Assembly (NCBI GenBank): GCA_032988165.1
Contig: JANTQF010000032.1
Span: 124,001-188,000 of the forward strand
Source: Emmonsiellopsis sp. PD_33
Lineage: Eukaryota; Ascomycota; Eurotiomycetes; Onygenales; Ajellomycetaceae
Direction: 5' to 3'
DNA length: 64,000 bases
Position numbers and translations under genes: made by a program. Positions 1-11,169 of this stretch are shown in pieces. Below the pieces are notes generated by a model. The model was not told the DNA's origin, did no database searches, and saw only the letters and a list, made by a program, of their open reading frames with translations. How positions within the stretch are numbered: the stretch's first letter is position 1; each line of letters opens with the position of its first letter.

Positions 1-32
1 TAAAGGCAAATAATAAGTAATTAAAAGATGAA

Positions 33-48
33 CACTAAGTAGTTAGTG
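33..48. promoter_or_regulatory. Palindromic spacer motif, copy 1
   Basis: The core is CACTAAGTAGTTAGTG, a perfect 6-base inverted repeat around four bases, inside a longer conserved context that begins AAAAGATGAA and ends CATCA. It lies upstream (minus-strand sense) of an array unit off the left edge. A binding site is inferred from its recurrence in eight spacers. An alternative is a branch site and 3' splice site (CACTAA...TTAG) of a lost intron. Confidence 0.5.
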
Positions 49-53
49 CATCA

Positions 54-1119
54 TACCCATACATCATGTGGGATTAGGAGAAAGAAGAGAGGCAGACAGA
101 GGGAAAAAAAAAAAAAGCAGTAATTTACAGAGTAAAGTAAAGTAATGTTTATATTAGCTTCATCCTGACTAACTGTAGATTCCTTGTACTGATTGGGAGT
201 CTTAACAGAATAGCATGATCTGATTGATGTGAATTTGAACTATTATTATATAACTCAAGTGAAGAGTAGTAATATGACTTAGGTCTTAGTGTAATCTTTT
301 CTTTTGTGGTTAAGTGTCATTCCTCCTGTGGACCTCATATTATGCAATTCCTTTGAATACTAGTACTAAGAGAGGCTCATGGGCATTCAGTATTTTTTTT
401 AATGGGGAAAGGAAATGCTGTAGGACTACTGACACAGCTAATACATTAACTAGGTCTAGTTAGATACTAGTGAGAGCCTCTTCTCAGGGGCCAAGCCTGC
501 CCAGGCCTCACATCAGCCACACCTCTCATGAAGGCTCCATCCTGACAGGGCCTGGATTAAAAGCTAGTTATTATTGGAGTCTGGAGGAAGGGCAGGCCTG
601 ATATATGAGCAGTTAATTATACTAATACTAATTTAATAACCTGGAAAAAAAAAACCTCTTCTATATTACATAAAAAGTGAATGGCATTACTGAGAGGATA
701 AAGGCATAAAGGGCCTTCTAATAAAGATGTATTAGAGATGCAAAAGAAATAATAATAAAACCAGTATAATATGATTAGATTCAAAACCATCAAATAGGGA
801 TTCTAACTGATGGCTTTAGGAACCTTCATTAAGGAACACAAGGTGAAAAAGATGGAAAAGAAAAAGTCAAAAGACAAATAAATAAAACATTGATGATAGG
901 TAACTGATTTAGTGTGTGAGGATTTAAGATGGAGAAAGTAAATCAAGGTAAATAAAAAAACAAAGAATATAGAACTAAAGAGAGAAAATCTAGTAGCACA
1001 AAAAGTTCTATCTATAGTTAAAAGACATTGCAGCTTCAATGAGAATAAAGTGGATAAAAGATTTTACAAGAAATATAGAGGTTGAAAGATGAAAATTAAA
1101 ACTAAAATAGTCATGTCAT
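54..1119. other. Array spacer, no gene seen
   Basis: I see no coding signal that survives reading both strands. A poly-A run sits near 104. Positions 485-605 form an unusually GC-rich patch with CCTGCCC/GGGCAGG and CCAGGCC/GGGCCTGG inverted pairs. The 78-residue open frame at 803-1039 (minus) is low-complexity and hydrophobic and shows no family blocks. Confidence 0.4.
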
Positions 1120-2570
1120 TGTATAGATTTCTGAGGTATAAGCCTTTGCTTGTATTTGTCCTTGTTGAGTGAGTTGAAGGTCAGTAATATACTAAGCAGA
1201 CTTGTTTAGTATTATAATAGGCTGAAAAGACATTATGTGCAGTAATTGATTGATTGGGACAGACAAATAATTTGAAAAAAATTTCTTTATTATATGTTGG
1301 CTACAGTCTTTAAGTGCTATGAAGTAAGGGGTACCATTGATGAAGCTGAGAGTAATGACTGTGAATGTCTGGAGGCATAGACTGATGTAATTATAATTTC
1401 CTGGGTTAATAGTATCTATTTACTCCCATGCAAATGTCCTGTCATGCTGTGATATATATGTCTTAATAATCTAAAGATGCTCCATAGGAGAAATAGGATA
1501 TTCAACAAATTCAAATCCTCTATTAAAGGTGGGTTGAAGATATGAGCTGTGTGATTAAGACTAAAAAAATTGCTGGAGAATTTGATCAGTCATACTATCT
1601 ATAACTGTTGTCTGAAATTGTTTGTGATTTTTATACATAGATGTGCAAAAAATGTCCATATATACAACTTATTTACTCCCTTGAGGTAGGATATGCTCCA
1701 TTGAAGCTTGGACATGAATGAAGAACTTAACTGTGTTTTTGGTAGCTAGTTCCATGTAGATAGGGCTGCCATATTTGAGGTTATAGGCTTCAAGAGATGG
1801 AGGTTCAAATTAAGTAATATAAAGCTTGTTTTTTTCAACCAGATATAGGACCTTATTTGATGAATGTAACCACAATTCTCAGCTGATATTTAGATAAATG
1901 ATAATAATTCTAAAAAAATGAAGTAAAAGGGGGCAGGCATTGAGCATTGATGAGCTATTTATAAGTATATTAAAGAATATTAATAGAGCAAAGAGTACTG
2001 AATGTACATGGGATTGATACCATGAAACTATAGATAAAGAGTGCTAGTATCATTAAGAAGTAATATGATGTTGAGGGAATCACAGTGGGATGTACCTAAG
2101 AGTAGATGGTAAATCAATATTTCATGGCATGAATTAACTATACCATGATTTTGGGTTTACCAAAAAATGAACCCATTATTAAACCACACAATATAGTTAC
2201 CTGCTGTGATCAGAAGCTGTGTATATATGTACTTTTCCATCAGAGTGACTTTATCTTGAGAGAAGCAGTGGAATGTCATGGCTAAAGGGGGGTTTTTTTT
2301 AGTCAAAAGAAATAAATAAAAGATGCCAGTTGATAACATACTTAGCACTGTATATTACTCAACTTGAGACTGTAGTTGAAGAGATAGAAACTGGGCTCTA
2401 AACTGTAGCCAGTGATAAACTCAGCCCTAATTGCTGATTCATAATTTTATGTAATCATTTCATATCCTACTGATGAGCCTGAAGCAGCAGACTGTACTAG
2501 GTGGCAGATTATTTAGAATAAAAGAGAGACAGACTACACTGAGAGATTTAAAGAGGTCAAGAGATCTAAT
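1120..2570 (-). pseudogene. F-box family unit 1 (decayed)
   Basis: The clearest remnant is the A-G-N-Y-I-V-W-F-N-N-G block at about 2172-2204, inside a 63-residue open frame (2157-2348). The propeller-like block with an acceptor such as 'ccagatatagg' lies near 1838. The region equivalent to the P-Q-N-D-G-T block is near 1430-1465. Sequence at 2460-2520 lines up in position with the F-box end of the unit at 15.2 kb (a Leu-rich stretch before the block). No continuous frame remains, and the ends are estimates from homology to other units. Confidence 0.55.
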
Positions 2571-3329
2571 GGGTGATTAGAATGGATCCACTTGAATTTT
2601 ACTCATCTTGGAGATTTCCATGCATTGATTTCTTAATAGGGCTAGATAGGGAAAGAGGGGGAAAAAGGAGAGGAAGGGCAAGAATAGTTGCATTGAAATC
2701 TATGATTAGTGCTCAGTTTCTTATATACATTATTTTTCCTTGTAGATGTTGTTGGAGAGGCCTAGGAAGTTAACCTGCATACTCATCAAATATTAATGGA
2801 AGGAGAAAAGAACAGAAAGATAGAAAAGAAGAAGCTAGAATGTAGATAGAAATATAGGTACAATCCTTTATTCTACTCTCTATAGAAAGTGTGGAAAATG
2901 AATATGATAGCTGAATATGTAGTTTTTTCCTGATAATAGAACTAAACCTATATTAGTAATACTATTATAAAGCTGGGTAAAATCCAGTGGGCAAGAGTAG
3001 TTAATAAATAATAAAGAAGGGAGTAAATAACTAAGTTAGAACAAAATGATTTATTAGAAAAGTAAAGAGCATTAGATAATTAATACTAACCCTGAAGATA
3101 TCATGCAGCAAAAAGGCCAGGCAATTAATCTAGATAGATCAGGCAAAGTTGAAACATGAGAAAAGGATAAAAATTGAAACTAAATAGAGGGGAAAAAAAG
3201 AAATAAAAAAGGAGGATATAAAAAAAGGTGCAAAATCCACCAACTTAACATTGCAGGTAGTAAAAAGATATTAAAATAGAATAAGTAGTTGTTTTTAGGT
3301 TAGAGAGTTAAAGAATGTTGCATGAATTT
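2571..3329. other. Array spacer, no gene seen
   Basis: The stretch is purine-rich and AT-rich. A 66-residue open frame on the plus strand (2573-2773) is opposite to the array genes and has no recognisable motif, so I did not call it. Nothing else stands out. Confidence 0.4.
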
Positions 3330-4720
3330 ATCCTTACTTGAAAAGATAAAATCTGATAATCTTCAGGGGGTTAGTGTTCATTTCTGAAATTATTTCTAAT
3401 TTGTGGAGAGTAAATGATTGATCACAGGGGACTGAGAAGCATCAGTCAGTAAGCTCTTAAACTTTAGGAGTATACTTCTAGAGTAATATGCTGCATACAT
3501 TATTATAGAAAGAGATGATATCAAAAGGGAGGAGTTCTTAACTAAATATGATAGAGTTAAAATCCAATTGTGAAAGAATAGTAGTCATTTGTTGTTTGAC
3601 AAACATTTCATTACTCTGTGGTATGAATGTCATAAGAAAACAGACACATGAGTTAAATTTAGGGTAAATATAGAATTCAAATCCTTCATTAAATGTTGAT
3701 TGAGGAGAGAGCATTTCATTAAGATAATGCTGGATTTACTGGAGAATTTAACCAGTTTAACTGTTAACAACAATTATCTGGTAAGAGGTATAATCAATAG
3801 ACATCATTAAGTAACTATTGCTGTTACCACCATTACCTTAAACATCTAATACCCTCACATGATAGAGAATGTATTTCTTATCATTTAGAGTAATGAGCTT
3901 AAATGCATCTTCATTCAAGAATTAGTCCTCAATATTTTCAATAACTTGTCTTTTATAAAGGAGGCTTCCAGATCTAAGATCATATGCAACAAGTAGTTCT
4001 AGAGAGCTGAGTTGGCACATATAAAGCTTACTCTGCCTAATAAGATAAGGAAACTCATATGTTGGATGTGACCACAATTCTCATGTGATTTGAAGGGAGA
4101 TAATGTGAATTCTAATGATAAATTATTGATAAGCTATTATTAAGTATAGGATATTAAGGAAATGTATAGAAAAGATACCTAGAGGTGTTAAAGAAAAGTT
4201 AAACATAAATAATACCTACATCATTAAGGTAGATATTGGCCTCACATGGAGAATCATCAAATGAAACAGTATATTCATGCTAACTTAAAAGTGATAGTTA
4301 TATAGAGGTAAAATTATAATTAATAACCTACTAATATAAAACCCCTTCTTTAAATCATGTAATATAATTCTCTGCTGTCTGCACTTCATCATTAGAGAAA
4401 TATTCATGCAAAACAGTTACATTATCTTGGGAGAAGTTGTGAAATGTATGTGCTATAAACCTAAGAGTCAGTAATAGTAGATGCAAATAATGAGAGGAAT
4501 AATATACCTAGGGATATATATTACTTAACCCTGAGGTCCAGTTGAAGAGAGGACAGATGAGCATGAAACTCAGGCTAGTAGTAAAGCCAGCTATACTCTT
4601 AAATCTATAATGTGGTGTGATTACTCCATGCACAGCTAATGTATTAAAGCTGGTAGATATCAATGGATGACACCTACTGCATCATCAAGTTAAAACAGTC
4701 TCTATTAAGCTAATGAAATG
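3330..4720 (-). pseudogene. F-box family unit 2 (decayed)
   Basis: Three blocks are recognisable by nucleotide similarity to unit 1. They are the P-Q-N-D-G-T region at about 3600-3640 (TTACTCTGTGGTATGAATG on the plus strand), the L-I-G-x-x-K-L-Y block near 4035-4075 (followed by the ACCACAATTCTCA segment also present at 1870), and the A-G-x-Y block near 4345-4375. Every frame is heavily interrupted, and the F-box portion near 4600-4720 is too degraded to read. Confidence 0.5.
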
Positions 4721-5152
4721 GATTTATAGAGCTACTAGACTTTTATTAAAGAAATTAATGTTACTGTGTTAGACTTAAATTTACTATATTTTAGGGCCTG
4801 AGCAAGGGACTGTCAATAAACTGAGATGATGACATGAAATGTTATTTAAAAAAGAACTATTATATGTAAAAATTGAGAAGTTGTGTAGAGATGTATAAAA
4901 GGAAGAAAAGATAGCTGAAGAAGATGAAATTATAAAAGTAGTAGTAAATATAAAGTCAGTTAGTAGGTTTTTTTGAGATGAGAAGAGTCAAAAAATAAAA
5001 TAGTAGCTAAGTCTCATTTAGAATAATACATTTCTTTATCTTAATATATCACTTGATGGAAGGAAAATCCATACAAGTAGGAAATTAGTGTTTTAGGAAT
5101 AGGAAAGAAAAGTAAAGAAGAAAATTTAAGAAAAATTAGGAGAAGAAAGGAT
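4721..5152. other. Array spacer, no gene seen
   Basis: AT-rich sequence between unit 2 and the second palindromic motif. I see no open frame or repeat worth calling. Confidence 0.4.
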
Positions 5153-5161
5153 AAAAATGAA

Positions 5162-5177
5162 TACTAAGCAATTAGTG
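5162..5177. promoter_or_regulatory. Palindromic spacer motif, copy 2
   Basis: The core reads TACTAAGCAATTAGTG. One outer pair is T:G instead of the C:G pair of copy 1, explicable by a single transition. It sits about 440 bases beyond the F-box end of unit 2, which on the minus strand is upstream of that gene. Confidence 0.5.
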
Positions 5178-5209
5178 CATTAGTTTCTAAAGAGTAAAAC
5201 TGTTGAAGA

Positions 5210-5300
5210 TAGGGAGAGAGAAGGGGAGAAGAGTAAGATAAAAAGAGAGAGAGAAGGAGAGAAGAGTAAAATAAAAAAATAAAGAGAAGAGAAGAGAAGC
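5210..5300. repeat. GAGA/AAGAG-rich simple sequence
   Basis: Purine-only tract built from gagagaaggggagaagag-like words repeated imperfectly about three times. It is a low-complexity spacer feature with no sign of coding. Confidence 0.6.
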
Positions 5301-5479
5301 TATTATTATAATTTATATAATTTCATAAAATAAAAAAGATAATTATTTTTTAAGAAAATAATTCTAGAACTGGTGTGGAAAAGGATTCTGCAAAGAGATA
5401 AGAAGATAAAAAACTAATAAACTTCAAAATTGAAGGAGCTAAATGTAGTCATTACTTAGATCAGAAAGCTCTACCTGAA

Positions 5480-6790
5480 TGCATTCTTATCCAGAGAGAT
5501 AGATGTTTTAAGAATAGAAATGTTAATTCTACAGCTCCTTAATGAGCTACTGCAAATCCAAAAGTAAATCTTTATCCATATAAATTATATTTTCATTCAT
5601 GTTAGCCAGAGTGTAATTTGCAGCTCTATGAGGACTAGACTCTTTAATTGACATGATATATAGCTGATTGCCAGAGTTAATAATACTAATAGAAAGTAAT
5701 AGATGAATGAAAATATCTTAATAGCTAATTTTATACTCTAAATTTATATAAATAACTTCTGTATGCTTCTTAGCAAACATTCCATCACTTCATAGGAGGA
5801 ATATCCTGATTGAGTGAAAAGAGAGTCCACATAGCTGAGGGTGGGTATAGAACTGAAATTCTCCATTGAATGTGAGTTTATAATGGAGGACCCCTGGCAT
5901 GTTATATTCAGTCTGTTAAAGTATTTCCCTAGTGCAAGTAGTAAGAATGATCATACAGAAAGCTATATTAGATGAACAACCAGTTAAAGATGTGAGGCAC
6001 ATATAAATAATACATTTAGTATCATTAGGGTGGATAATCTCCATTGCATCAGTACAGTCATACAGGAATTTAGCATCCTCAGGTATAGTTAATTTAGTAT
6101 AGATGAGTTTGCAGGATTCAAGAGTATATGCACTGAGTATTAATAGATTCTTTTTGCATGTATAAAGTAGATTCTTGCCAATCAGATATGAAGTACTATT
6201 ATTCTCTAAGAACTGTGACTACTGTTCTCTAGTGTTGAGAGAGATGATATAAAAGCTAATAGTAAATAGTATATTAATTATTAATAGCTTTAGGATAATA
6301 GGAATTAATAATATAGTAAATCTACCTAACCAGGAAACTAGAAAGGCTCAGACATATGATACTCTGAGTATTGAGGAGAAGTTTAGTAGACTAAAATGTG
6401 TTGTAAAGAAGCATCTCATAGGGCTGAGTAATTTTATTACTAGTATAGATTTATTAATATAAGGTTGCATTGTCCAACCAGACTATGTATTTACCTCCTA
6501 TTTTGAGGGAGGGTGTGTTTGAGTATCTCTAAATTATAGTTGACTTGCCACAGAAGAACTTACAGAATGTGCAATCTATAAATCTAAGAGTTAGTAATAG
6601 TATATGAAAAAGAGCCAGGAAATAACATACCTAGAGATATGTATAGACTGGGTCTGAGTTCTGGTTTGATTGATGCAAACTGGGCCATAAATAGCAGCTA
6701 ATGATGCAAGTGTCCATACTCTTTAATCCATGAAGTAGCATACTTATTCCATGTGTTGTTGATGGCCTGCAGGGTACAGACTTTATAAGG
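5480..6790 (-). pseudogene. F-box family unit 3 (decayed)
   Basis: The Y-L-I-G-like block lies near 6170-6195 (TGCCAATCAGATATGAA on plus). The G-K-Y-I-V-W-L-D-N-A block is readable on the minus strand at about 6460-6495. The P-Q-N-D equivalent lies near 5775-5805, where the plus strand reads ACATTCCATCACTTC. Spacing of the three blocks matches units 1 and 2. The frame is lost, and the F-box region (about 6700-6790) is only positional. Confidence 0.5.
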
Positions 6791-7503
6791 TAGGAGATAT
6801 TAAAGTACTAATATCAGATAGTCAGTATTAAAATACTGAGCTGAATCAAGGCAGTGAGAGAGTAGATTTTGAAGAGATACTTCTTGAGATTTTAGATGGT
6901 CATCTATTATTTGAGTTGTTAAGAAACTAGTGAGTAGTATTAATAGAAGAGAAAGTCTTAAGAGCTCATCTATATAAATTAAATATGATCAGCATAATTT
7001 TGGGTTTATTTTGATCTTTACATACATCCTAGGTTACATCTAATTAATATTAGTGCATAGGGAAACACATCTGACACCTGAGATGTTACCAAATCCTGGC
7101 AATGAGAGAGGTCAGATTAATGCTATAGAAACAACAAAAAGAAAGAATATGAGATTTGAGTGGGGAAAAGAAATAGAAAGGATACAAGATATACTATATG
7201 TAAGACTAAGGAGGTAGAAATAGAAAGTAAAAAGCTCAAAAAGCAGTAAAAAAGATATAGAATATAGTACTTACTGAGATAATTACTTTAGAGTGTTTGA
7301 ATAAGAATGGATGAAGAGAATTAAAGACAGTAGAAGATAAAGATATAAGTAAGTTAATAAGATTAGGTAACTAATGTGCCTGAATAACACTGTAGTTTAC
7401 TAGGGGGCAGGTTTATTAAGCCTATTAGCTGATATACTACATAACACACAGAGCATAGAGAGATAAACAGAAAAAAATAGTAGTAAATAAGAAGAAAAAA
7501 ATG
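6791..7503. other. Array spacer, no gene seen
   Basis: AT-rich spacer with purine-rich stretches near 7130-7260. I see no coding blocks of the family and no repeat. Confidence 0.4.
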
Positions 7504-7514
7504 TAAAAGATGAA

Positions 7515-7530
7515 TACTAAGCAATTAGTA
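7515..7530. promoter_or_regulatory. Palindromic spacer motif, copy 3
   Basis: The core TACTAAGCAATTAGTA is a perfect palindrome in its arms. Relative to copy 1 both halves of the outer pair changed together (C:G to T:A), so symmetry is kept. It lies about 700 bases upstream of unit 3 in minus-strand sense. Confidence 0.5.
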
Positions 7531-7539
7531 CATTATGAG

Positions 7540-8190
7540 TAAAGTTGGAGATTTGAGGAGTTCATGGAGATCCTTAAGTTCTTATTCCTCAACTGCAGCA
7601 TGATGGAGTTTGTGGTTTTGAGTATACAAATCTTTTATTAATTTGTGTATTGCTAGGAGCTGATTCCAGAGGCTATAGAGCTCTTCTTGAACCTTGAGGA
7701 AGGTTGATGGAGATGAGTTGGGAGAGTAGAATTAGAAGCTTAGTTCTTTGATTTTTAGTTTATAATTCTCCTACTTTAAGTTCACAATGAGACTCTTAAG
7801 ATCTCAAATAGAGGCCTTCAGGAATATCTCTTCTTAAAGTGATTTCTTTCTCTTATCTTATGATTCATCCCAACTATGTGGGAGCATTGAGAAATCAGGG
7901 GAGGTAGAGACCCCTACTTTAGGGGCTAGCCTATTATTGAGAAGAGTTTCAAGTTTGTGGGTATAGAGCTTAAGTCTATTAGTCTTGCATTGCACAGACA
8001 TGAGCTTGCAATCACATCTTTTTGAGACAAGAAATAGTATTAAGATTGAACTTGAATCCCTTATGAATTTATCTCTTCTTGAGGATTTTAACAATGTCAT
8101 GACCTTTAAAAGGAAATTAAAAGGAGTTTTCAATGAAATTTGGAGCAGACAGACTGTGTTGTACAGCATCATAGAAGCTATTAGTTAGAT
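7540..8190 (-). pseudogene. Coiled-coil protein pseudogene, unrecognised
   Basis: The minus strand holds a 104-residue open frame (7858-8172) ending in ...L-P-H-S-W-D-E-S. The same frame then continues left through a few stops into a Leu/Lys/Glu-rich helical stretch to about 7560. The conserved-looking core is V-S-K-R-C-D-C-K-L followed by Q-C-K-T-N-R-L-K-L-Y. Codons look protein-like and hydrophilic, unlike neighbouring spacer. It shows none of the F-box family blocks. The overlapping plus-strand 67-residue frame (7985-8188) is probably its shadow. I do not recognise the family, and a small helical structural or DNA-binding-like protein is possible but unproven. Confidence 0.45.
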
Positions 8191-8959
8191 AGATTATATT
8201 CCCATTAACTTCCATTCTCTGAATATTAATGTAGGGTAATGCCATACTCCCCCCCCCCTCTCATTGATGCTGATTAAGTGGTTTCAGGGGCAATGGGTTA
8301 TATTATCATCATAAACTAGATATTAGTGAAAAGTGGATGGTAAGAATCTATAAATATTTTATTAGTATTTTAATCTTTAGATTTTTATTCTTTTTGTTTT
8401 TGTGAGTTCTGAGGATGATATAACTACATTGACAGTAGGCATTAAGCTATAATAAAATAAGGATAGGAAGTCAGCTCAGCCTGACATGTAACTTGACATG
8501 CTGAAGATACTCTTCCTTGAGTAAAATGCTGAAATAACATATAATTCAATTCAAATAATGTGATATTTATGTATATTTACCACTGAAGAATTGCAGGGCC
8601 AAGATAAAGAATAGAAATGAAGAAGAAAGAGAAGAAGATAGAAAATACTTACTATAATTAGATAGTATTATATGAAGTCTCTAACTGGAGGTGCATAAAA
8701 ATAGACACTGAAGAAAGATAATAAATAGAGATGTACTGTAGGAAGTCAGGACATCATAGGTGAAGGAAAAGAAATACACACATTAAAAAAGTCAAGATAA
8801 ATATATAAAAGAAATGATATAAAAAGAGAGAATTAATAGTAAAGTCAATATGATAGAGTATAAAGGATTATATCCAACTACATGTCTATTCAATATTTTA
8901 AGAGTCTAAATGAAAAAAAAAGAAAAATAATAGTATAATTATAACTGAAGAATTACCTG
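8191..8959. other. Array spacer with a C10 run
   Basis: A run of ten C lies at 8249-8258. Otherwise the stretch is AT-rich with purine-rich tracts (8610-8650, 8890-8930). I see no coding signal. Confidence 0.45.
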
Positions 8960-10260
8960 ACAATCAGGGCAGGTCCATATGCTTATCCTTGCTTGGATTT
9001 GGTGCTAGTGAGAGAATTAGAGGCTAAGAGGAGTGTATAGAGATTAGTCTCTTTTCAGAAGATGATGGGTTCCTTTAATACAAAGAAATCAGTTGATAGA
9101 GAGATTAAGTACATTTGAAGCATCTTGATAACACTTAGAATAGCTCTCATTGTTGAGTTAGTAGGAAGAGAGTATTCCATCTTTAAAGCCAATCAGAAGT
9201 GGAGTAGACAGCTTGATGGAGAATTATTTAATAGACTATCCTACTAGGTTAATTATATCTATTTGCTGGCATGTAAAAGTTCTGTTGCTCTGTAGCAGAA
9301 ATGTGATGCTGATTGCAAGGTTGAGATTAAAAGTTTCAACAGAAGAGAAGAGAAAAAACCCTTCACTAGGTGTTGAATGAGAGATAAAGTTGTATGAGAA
9401 ATTAAAATTAAGATGCTAAAGAATGTTACTACTATTATTATTAATAACTATTACTCTGATATAATATTAACTCTGATTATTTGCATTATTATCATCAAGA
9501 AGAGAGGCAAGAAAGATCAGCTATTCAGTGCTATCAAGTAAGATACACTTAATTGTATTGAGAGAGAATTCAGTAAGCTCTGGGAGACCCTGAATATAGA
9601 GATGTCAACTGAATTGAAGATCAAACACACTAAAAGAATAAAGTTTATTAGTATAGATGTAAAGCTTACTGCAGCCAATCAAATATAAAATGCATTTAGA
9701 ATCTTCTAATGAGAATAGTTGTTCCCTAGTCTTCATATTAATGATAATAGTATTATAAGAAAGTAATATCCATTAGCTATCTATAGAGATAATATAATTA
9801 AGAGACACTAAGATTAAATAAATCTTGAAGAGCAGTTCAGCTGCATTCACACACACAAGATACCTATATCACTAATGAGAATTGATGTGAACTCTATTAG
9901 AGTATTATTAGAGACATTCTTTCAACCACATAGAGTGCAGCTATCATCATCACTAATTTACTAATATATTATATCATTGTGAAACTACATCACATAATTA
10001 CCCATTATAATCAGCCTGGGAGTCTATGTGTATCATCAATGCACAGTGGCCTTACCTCAGTGGAAGGTATTAAAGATTTTTGCTGGAGAATATAAAGTCA
10101 GCTATATGACAAGTAATAAAATATTAGATAACATACTAAGAGTAATGTATTTCCTCATTCTTTACTTGGGTTCAAGTGAGGTAAACTAGGCCTTAAACTA
10201 TAGCTAGTAGTAAAATAAGTTATTCTTATGGATCCATACTGTAATGCTTGCATTTAAGGA
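8960..10260 (-). pseudogene. F-box family unit 4 (decayed)
   Basis: Recognised by the block at 9670-9690 (CAGCCAATCAAATATAAAA on plus, equivalent to Y-L-I-G on minus), a P-Q-N-D-like segment near 9275-9300, and the A-G-x-Y region near 9985-10010. Many stops interrupt every minus-strand frame. The ends follow the spacing seen in other units. Confidence 0.45.
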
Positions 10261-11169
10261 GCAATTAAAATATAAAAGATTGTAGGCCTTCATAGGGGAG
10301 AGATACTCAAAAACCAAAAAGATGCACTCTAGGGGAAGATGGAGTAAGAGATCCCTAAGGTTTATAGAAGAGCTTAGTTGGCTAAGATTCTATACTATCT
10401 GATTGCCAGCTATTTTTACTCTGAGTAATGATATTATAATAGAACATGGAAGATTAATGATTTCTATATAAGTAATGTCAGTCTTACTTCATATTTGTGT
10501 ACTGTATGTGCTCAGAAATCAACAGGCTATAAAGCCAGCAATATGTGGCATAGGAGAGGGGTGAGTAACTAACTACTATAGCAAGTAGATTTAATTGATA
10601 CCAGAAGAAAAAAGAAAAAAGATCTTGAAATATATACAGCCATGAGCTGCTCAGTAACATGCTATTATCATTATTATACATTTTTATAGTGTGCTTTGTA
10701 GCTGCACTTTAATTGAATAACACTAGAAACTTACCATCAAGTGAGAATAATATGCTTTACTTATGGTTATTTATTGAACTTAGAAATAGGTACTCAAATA
10801 AAGAAGAAAGAAAGGGATGATAGAGTAGTTAAAGATGAACACTAAGTAATTAATACATTAAGTTGAGAGCATCAAAGAGAGGGGGTAGATAGAAAGATAG
10901 ATAAGGCCTAAAGAAATATAGAGATAGAGAGAGTAAGATAATAGAGAGAGTAAGTTACTTGATAAACTATAGTTAGTAGTAGATACAGCTGTATGTCCAT
11001 AAAGCAATATATAGATTTCAGAAGCCTATAATAAGCTTTACTTGGTAAACTTATATTAGAAGAAAGATGCAAGACTTGAGGACTATCATCTACTACATAG
11101 AAGTATTAGGTAAAGGGATATATGCTATAAAGATACTAGGAGGTTAGAACTACAGGCCATTTTTTTTTT
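10261..11169. other. Array spacer, includes T18 run
   Basis: No family block is readable. A homopolymer of about 18 T starts at 11161. The 65-residue minus-strand open frame at 10484-10681 is hydrophobic and low-complexity, and I do not call it. Confidence 0.4.
10840..10855. promoter_or_regulatory. Palindromic spacer motif, copy 4
   Basis: The core CACTAAGTAATTAATA is the least symmetrical copy. The right arm carries G-to-A changes (TTAATA for TTAGTG). It lies about 580 bases upstream of unit 4 in minus-strand sense. Confidence 0.45.

Noticed and set aside
803..1039. 78-residue minus-strand open frame
   Set aside because: Phe/Leu-rich translation of a purine-rich tract, with no family block and no homologous frame in other spacers.
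7985..8188. 67-residue plus-strand open frame
   Set aside because: It overlaps the longer, more protein-like minus-strand frame 7858-8172, which continues leftward through stops; treated as its shadow.
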